This document shows, in pieces, positions 62,601 through 64,000 of a stretch of 64,000 bases of DNA (the stretch's first letter is position 1; every line of letters begins with the position of its first letter). The notes below the pieces were generated by a model. That model saw only the letters and a list, made by a program, of their open reading frames with translations. It had not been told where the DNA came from and made no database searches. Origin of the DNA: Stichopus chloronotus (Eukaryota; Echinodermata; Holothuroidea; Aspidochirotida; Stichopodidae); contig CM037841.1 in assembly GCA_021234535.1 (NCBI GenBank), positions 14,962,825 to 15,026,824 on the forward strand, given 5' to 3'. The position numbers and the translations under genes were made by a program.

Positions 62601-63403
62601 AAGGTAGAGGTGGATACTCCAAACATCTTGAATCAAAGGCTCGATGTGCGTTTCTACATAACCTTCCTCAATGGCGTCATAGAGGTCGGCATTCTTGGAG
62701 AGGATCCATTCATGACATGGACTGATCCAGATCCTCTGGAGTGTAACTATATTGGATACACTACGGCACTCAATGGTGGACGCTGGAAGTTTTACAGTGA
62801 GTTGATATTACAGAACAATAGCAATGAGACTAACGTCACCTCTCGTAACATTTTTGTGTCTCAATAAAGACAACAAAAATTACTGAAGAGCAAGCAAGTG
62901 TAGGTGGGGGGGGGGGGATGATGTTGCCTTCAATATCCAGTTACTTTGCCTCCAGTCAAACATGTTACAACTATCTCAACAGTAATGGAAGGGTAGGGAG
63001 CTCAAAGACAAAGGGCAAGAAGAGATATTTATCTCTGCCACCTCAAAAATACTGTGAGAGTATATATTAAATTCACCTCAGATAGGAGTGAAGGGATGGG
63101 CATTAAGCAACACTGTAAGTTCACTTTCATGAAAGCAATTATGCAAGCTGCTACAAAGACCCATTGCCTATCAACATATTGTTTTTTTTTTCAGATGAGT
63201 TTGTATGGCTGAGCAGGGAGCCCTGGATATTTGAAAACTGGAGACGAGGGGAGCCCAGCAACCATAATGGCTTAGAGGGCTGCATTGAAATCAACTTTGT
63301 GACAGAAGGTCTGTGGAATGACCACCAATGCAGAGCCAGAAAACCATACGTTTGTGAGGTACCGATGGAGACACACTATGTCAACCAAGACCTCTTGCCA
63401 TAA
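47563..63403 (+). CDS. Secreted IgGFc-binding-like protein: 2x VWD module plus C-type lectin with inserted FAMeT domain
   Basis: Eighteen coding exons with GT-AG borders and matching phases join to 4617 nt (1538 aa plus stop). Domain order by residue: signal peptide 1 to about 25; IgGFc-binding N-terminal domain about 40-448; VWD1 450-620; C8 about 661-722; TIL 723-785; VWC/EGF-like 790-847; VWD2 855-1030; C8 1069-1130; TIL 1131-1190; VWC/EGF-like 1198-1255; C-type lectin first half 1260-1331; FAMeT-like 1331-1470; lectin second half 1470-1531. No membrane segment is seen, so the product is expected to be secreted. Family knowledge: FCGBP and gel-forming mucins use VWD modules to form disulfide-linked mucus networks. 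A role in mucus, coelomic or microbe-binding defence is inference. The start codon has A at -3 and G at +4, and a TATAAAT lies about 100 bp upstream. A weak ATTAAA poly(A) candidate lies at 63449. Confidence 0.9.
48927..50159 (+). CDS. Exon 2: IgGFc-binding protein N-terminal domain
   Basis: One large 1233-nt exon encodes the whole domain. Family hallmarks are FSFLSN near the start, VFIAPTTEKP, VVVEADADVVVYGIHL, FTVVPKRSLGSEYYVASYSP, PISVSSGSECSYVP, and the paired CDNLLEHLIPVTSWG motif. The acceptor is TACTTTTTAG. The donor follows G50159 (GTGAGA), leaving a phase-1 split codon. An ATG inside the exon opens a long frame, but the true reading frame extends upstream to the acceptor. Confidence 0.93.
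50730..51052 (+). CDS. Exon 3: VWD domain 1, first part with GDPHY
   Basis: Encodes CLIWGDPHYITFDGRKY and then the conserved Cys-rich VWD strands (GDCEYTLVETCG, FKIIGDN). GDPH is the motif cleaved autocatalytically between Asp and Pro in several mucins and in FCGBP. Acceptor TTCTCCTCAG, donor GTAAGG. Confidence 0.94.
51455..51613 (+). CDS. Exon 4: VWD domain 1, second part with CGLCG
   Basis: 53 codons. Encodes MTEFGLAIRLESG and CGLCGTYDGDPSNDF, the vicinal-cysteine motif of VWD domains. Phase 0 at both ends. Confidence 0.94.
51991..52170. repeat. GAGTC/GACTC-rich repeat, left block
   Basis: Dense degenerate repeats of GACTCAAGTC / TGAGTTGACTC. A similar block at 55423-55550 lies on the other side of the inverted composite element. 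Confidence 0.5.
54190..55180 (-). repeat. Inverted one-unit copy of composite element A4
   Basis: On the minus strand this matches the leader of 12667-13560 almost throughout (for example GCTTTTATAAAATGGCCCAT and CCTGCATGGAACCACTTCC with small changes). It then has a single core unit and CA repeats (GT at 54212-54230 on the plus strand). It lies in intron 4 of the lectin/VWD gene. Confidence 0.85.
55423..55550. repeat. GACTTG/GAGTTGACT-rich repeat, right block
   Basis: GACTCGAGTTGACTGG followed by TTGACTTG and ACTTGACTTGG motifs, like the block at 51991-52170. It ends about 115 bp before exon 5. Confidence 0.5.
55667..55820 (+). CDS. Exon 5: end of VWD1 and linker to C8
   Basis: Starts ITEVDNFANSW, the typical close of a VWD domain, and continues through two Cys to EARSLCSLLRQRRG. 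It lies 4 kb from exon 4, and the intervening intron is full of repeats. Acceptor TACTTCTCAG; phase 0 in, phase 1 out. Confidence 0.9.
56083..56265 (+). CDS. Exon 6: C8 domain 1
   Basis: 183 nt, phase 1-1. The Cys pattern is DC, YETCVYDLC, LCNHLEQYAQAC, ending TNQC, which fits the C8 domain that follows VWD in mucins and FCGBP. The same length is seen in exon 12. Confidence 0.93.
56375..56577 (+). CDS. Exon 7: TIL domain 1
   Basis: 203 nt, phase 1-0. Encodes a trypsin-inhibitor-like Cys-rich domain: ECPVGMVYNPCGTGCPATC, then CPMVCLETCECQEGMVFDG, then SMCGC. Exon 13 has the same length and phase. Confidence 0.93.
56803..56977 (+). CDS. Exon 8: VWC-like plus EGF-like segment 1
   Basis: 175 nt, phase 0-1. 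A short CxCxxGTLEC segment is followed by an EGF-like stretch CDENAECDIRGG with FCNEGYVGNGTFC. Exon 14 is its duplicate, with equal length and phase. Confidence 0.9.
57328..57683 (+). CDS. Exon 9: VWD domain 2, first part with GDPHY
   Basis: Encodes HCQIFGDPHYNTYDNVMYRF and GECSYKLSETCG, paralogous to exon 3. The acceptor at 57326-57327 has the stronger pyrimidine tract. A second in-frame acceptor at 57359-57360 would begin the exon at 57362 and remove eleven residues (AKFKFYTLECP becomes a single residue joined to APKHC). Donor GTAAGT. Confidence 0.88.
58365..58526 (+). CDS. Exon 10: VWD domain 2, second part with CGLCG
   Basis: 54 codons, phase 0-0. Encodes MTEFGVNIKYNILG and KLCGLCGDADGDQTNEY, paralogous to exon 4 with one extra codon. 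Confidence 0.94.
59359..59503 (+). CDS. Exon 11: end of VWD2 and linker
   Basis: Encodes VTSPVAFANEWNVGFC followed by a linker with two Cys. Phase 0-1 like exon 5, and nine nucleotides shorter. Acceptor CATCTGCAG, donor GTACAT, which is weaker than the others. Confidence 0.88.
59989..60171 (+). CDS. Exon 12: C8 domain 2
   Basis: 183 nt, phase 1-1. The Cys pattern QCYDFLDPTPYYEACLFDLC, then a C-containing stretch EFMCDSAMHYVEAC, closing on PDC, parallels exon 6 residue by residue. Acceptor TTTCTTTAG after a long pyrimidine run. Confidence 0.93.
60318..60505 (+). repeat. Diverged dispersed repeat, copy b
   Basis: Partner of 10735-10930 in the same orientation, located in the intron between exons 12 and 13 of the lectin/VWD gene. 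Confidence 0.55.
60654..60856 (+). CDS. Exon 13: TIL domain 2
   Basis: 203 nt, phase 1-0. Encodes RCPINSTYGDCNTGCPKTC, then HCPMDCVETCECPPGYVLD, then QCRCPDPNGG. The duplicate of exon 7. Confidence 0.93.
61222..61396 (+). CDS. Exon 14: VWC-like plus EGF-like segment 2
   Basis: 175 nt, phase 0-1. Encodes DCTFRCKCIDGVYTC, then CSVNAVCELRGSFKDC and YCNKGFTGDGVEC. The duplicate of exon 8. Donor GTTAGC is unusual at +3 and may be weak. Confidence 0.88.
61561..61785 (+). CDS. Exon 15: C-type lectin domain, first half
   Basis: Encodes CDPRWYTPRGESCYGYYE (extra N-terminal Cys pair of long-form lectin domains), FEDAAALCERNYGHLVSI and AWIGGLRNTSL. These are the first alpha helices and the WIG strand of a C-type lectin fold. 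The exon stops right after WIGGL at a phase-1 donor (GTGAGTG). The Ca-binding half of the fold is missing here and appears in exon 18. Confidence 0.92.
61973..62134 (+). CDS. Exon 16: FAMeT-like domain, first half
   Basis: 162 nt, phase 1-1. Encodes TYAFRYIRKEMPVGIHRIEFSVRARKNAHISLS and closes with MYEI. The pattern FxVRAxxxAHIxLS...YEIxIGG is that of the farnesoic acid O-methyltransferase-like domain (PF12248 type). In animals the domain occurs in extracellular proteins, and enzymatic activity is not established. Donor GTAAGA. Confidence 0.82.
62542..62796 (+). CDS. Exon 17: FAMeT-like domain, second half
   Basis: 255 nt, phase 1-1. Continues VIGGWSNTKSAIRRCKGC, then LDVRFYITFLNGVIEVG, then MTWTDPDPLECNYIGYTT, and ends GGRWKFY. 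The IGGWSNTKSxIRR and WTDPxPL...YIGYTT...WxF motifs are characteristic of the FAMeT-like family. Exons 16 and 17 together make one complete domain of about 139 residues. Confidence 0.85.
63195..63403 (+). CDS. Exon 18: C-type lectin domain, second half and stop
   Basis: Encodes EFVWLSREPWIFENWRRGEP, SNHNGLEGCIEIN, GLWNDHQCRARKPYVCE. These are the long-loop, EPx and WND Ca-site motifs and the last two disulfide cysteines. The sugar-specificity triplet reads EPS rather than EPN (mannose type) or QPD (galactose type). A short tail ends at TAA (63401-63403). Confidence 0.92.
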
Positions 63404-64000
63404 TCTTACTAAAACTATTAACTCTTATAGCCCTTGTACTAAGTTTGCATTAAAGGAAGTAGTTATGCCTAAATTTAAAGCACGGAGTATAAACACTTAC
63501 AGTAAATAGTTCCTAGCAAAATGTACTACTGAAACATCCAATTTATCTACAACACTTGTTCATCTTCTCAAGTTACTATATAAACATTTCTCAAGCTCTA
63601 AAAATCTGGAGAAATCTCTCAAAATACATAGCATAGTGTTGCACCAATAATGGAGAAAGACTTTCAAAGTAAATGGAACTTTACATGAATTGAATCAACC
63701 AATTGTATCTTCTATGAACTGGAACTGATTTGTAACTTGATGGGAGATTTCTTTGAAAGGACTCTGGTTTGACAGTTTCAGTCTGGTGTCTCCTCAAAGC
63801 TTTTGTCCCACGAAATAGAAACAGATACCAGGTTATATTTATTCAGTTGATGTTCCAGGAAATGTAATACAATTTTGACACTCTGTTTAGAGGAGCTTAT
63901 GAATGACTTCATTAGAATATTTATCAACAATTGATTCTAGTGAATGTGATGGAAATTTTCAGAGATACCTTTTTATATCATGACTCAAAAACAGAAATGA
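63404..64000 (+). other. 3-prime flank of the lectin/VWD gene
   Basis: Presumed 3-prime UTR and downstream sequence. ATTAAA at 63449-63454 is the only poly(A)-signal-like hexamer close to the stop codon. No further exon was seen before the window ends. Confidence 0.4.

Overview
This is a stretch of a metazoan nuclear genome: AT-rich, with long introns, GT-AG splice sites and many interspersed repeats. Two multi-exon protein genes are clear. The secreted IgGFc-binding/VWD/lectin gene and the vertebrate-like RFC2 point to an invertebrate deuterostome. An echinoderm, perhaps a sea cucumber, is the best guess, but this is inferred from domain content and not proven.

Minus strand, 3941-19970: a complete RFC2 gene (replication factor C subunit 2, clamp-loader AAA+ ATPase) in eight coding exons. 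Every junction is in phase and the exons join to 362 codons. Its introns hold tandem-repeat elements and MITE fragments.

20470-23102 is a decayed, 5-prime-truncated CR1-like LINE on the minus strand. It is followed at 23168-23799 by a foldback element whose arms are built from 21-bp units. 23800-47500 is intergenic and holds only repeats: a solo-LTR candidate, a third TTAA MITE, a GC-rich dispersed family, poly(C)/poly(A) tracts, a second-type array and a local segmental duplication.

Plus strand, 47563-63403: an 18-exon gene for a secreted protein of about 1538 residues. In order it has a signal peptide, an IgGFc-binding N-terminal domain, two copies of VWD-C8-TIL-VWC/EGF-like, and a C-type lectin domain. 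A farnesoic-acid-O-methyltransferase-like (FAMeT, PF12248-type) domain is inserted inside the lectin fold. That insertion is carried by two exons bounded by phase-1 introns, so leaving them out would give an uninterrupted lectin domain. This is the most interesting protein-level observation in the window.

At repeat level, the main theme is a composite family. It has a 5-prime stem-loop, a core of about 145-bp tandem units, a (CA)n tract and a 3-prime CAAGGAA hairpin. Each core unit carries a cluster of TGACC half-sites, often forming a perfect AGGTCAAAGGTCA direct repeat, the DR1 nuclear-receptor consensus. Two full copies lie inverted in introns of the two genes and carry seven units and one unit.
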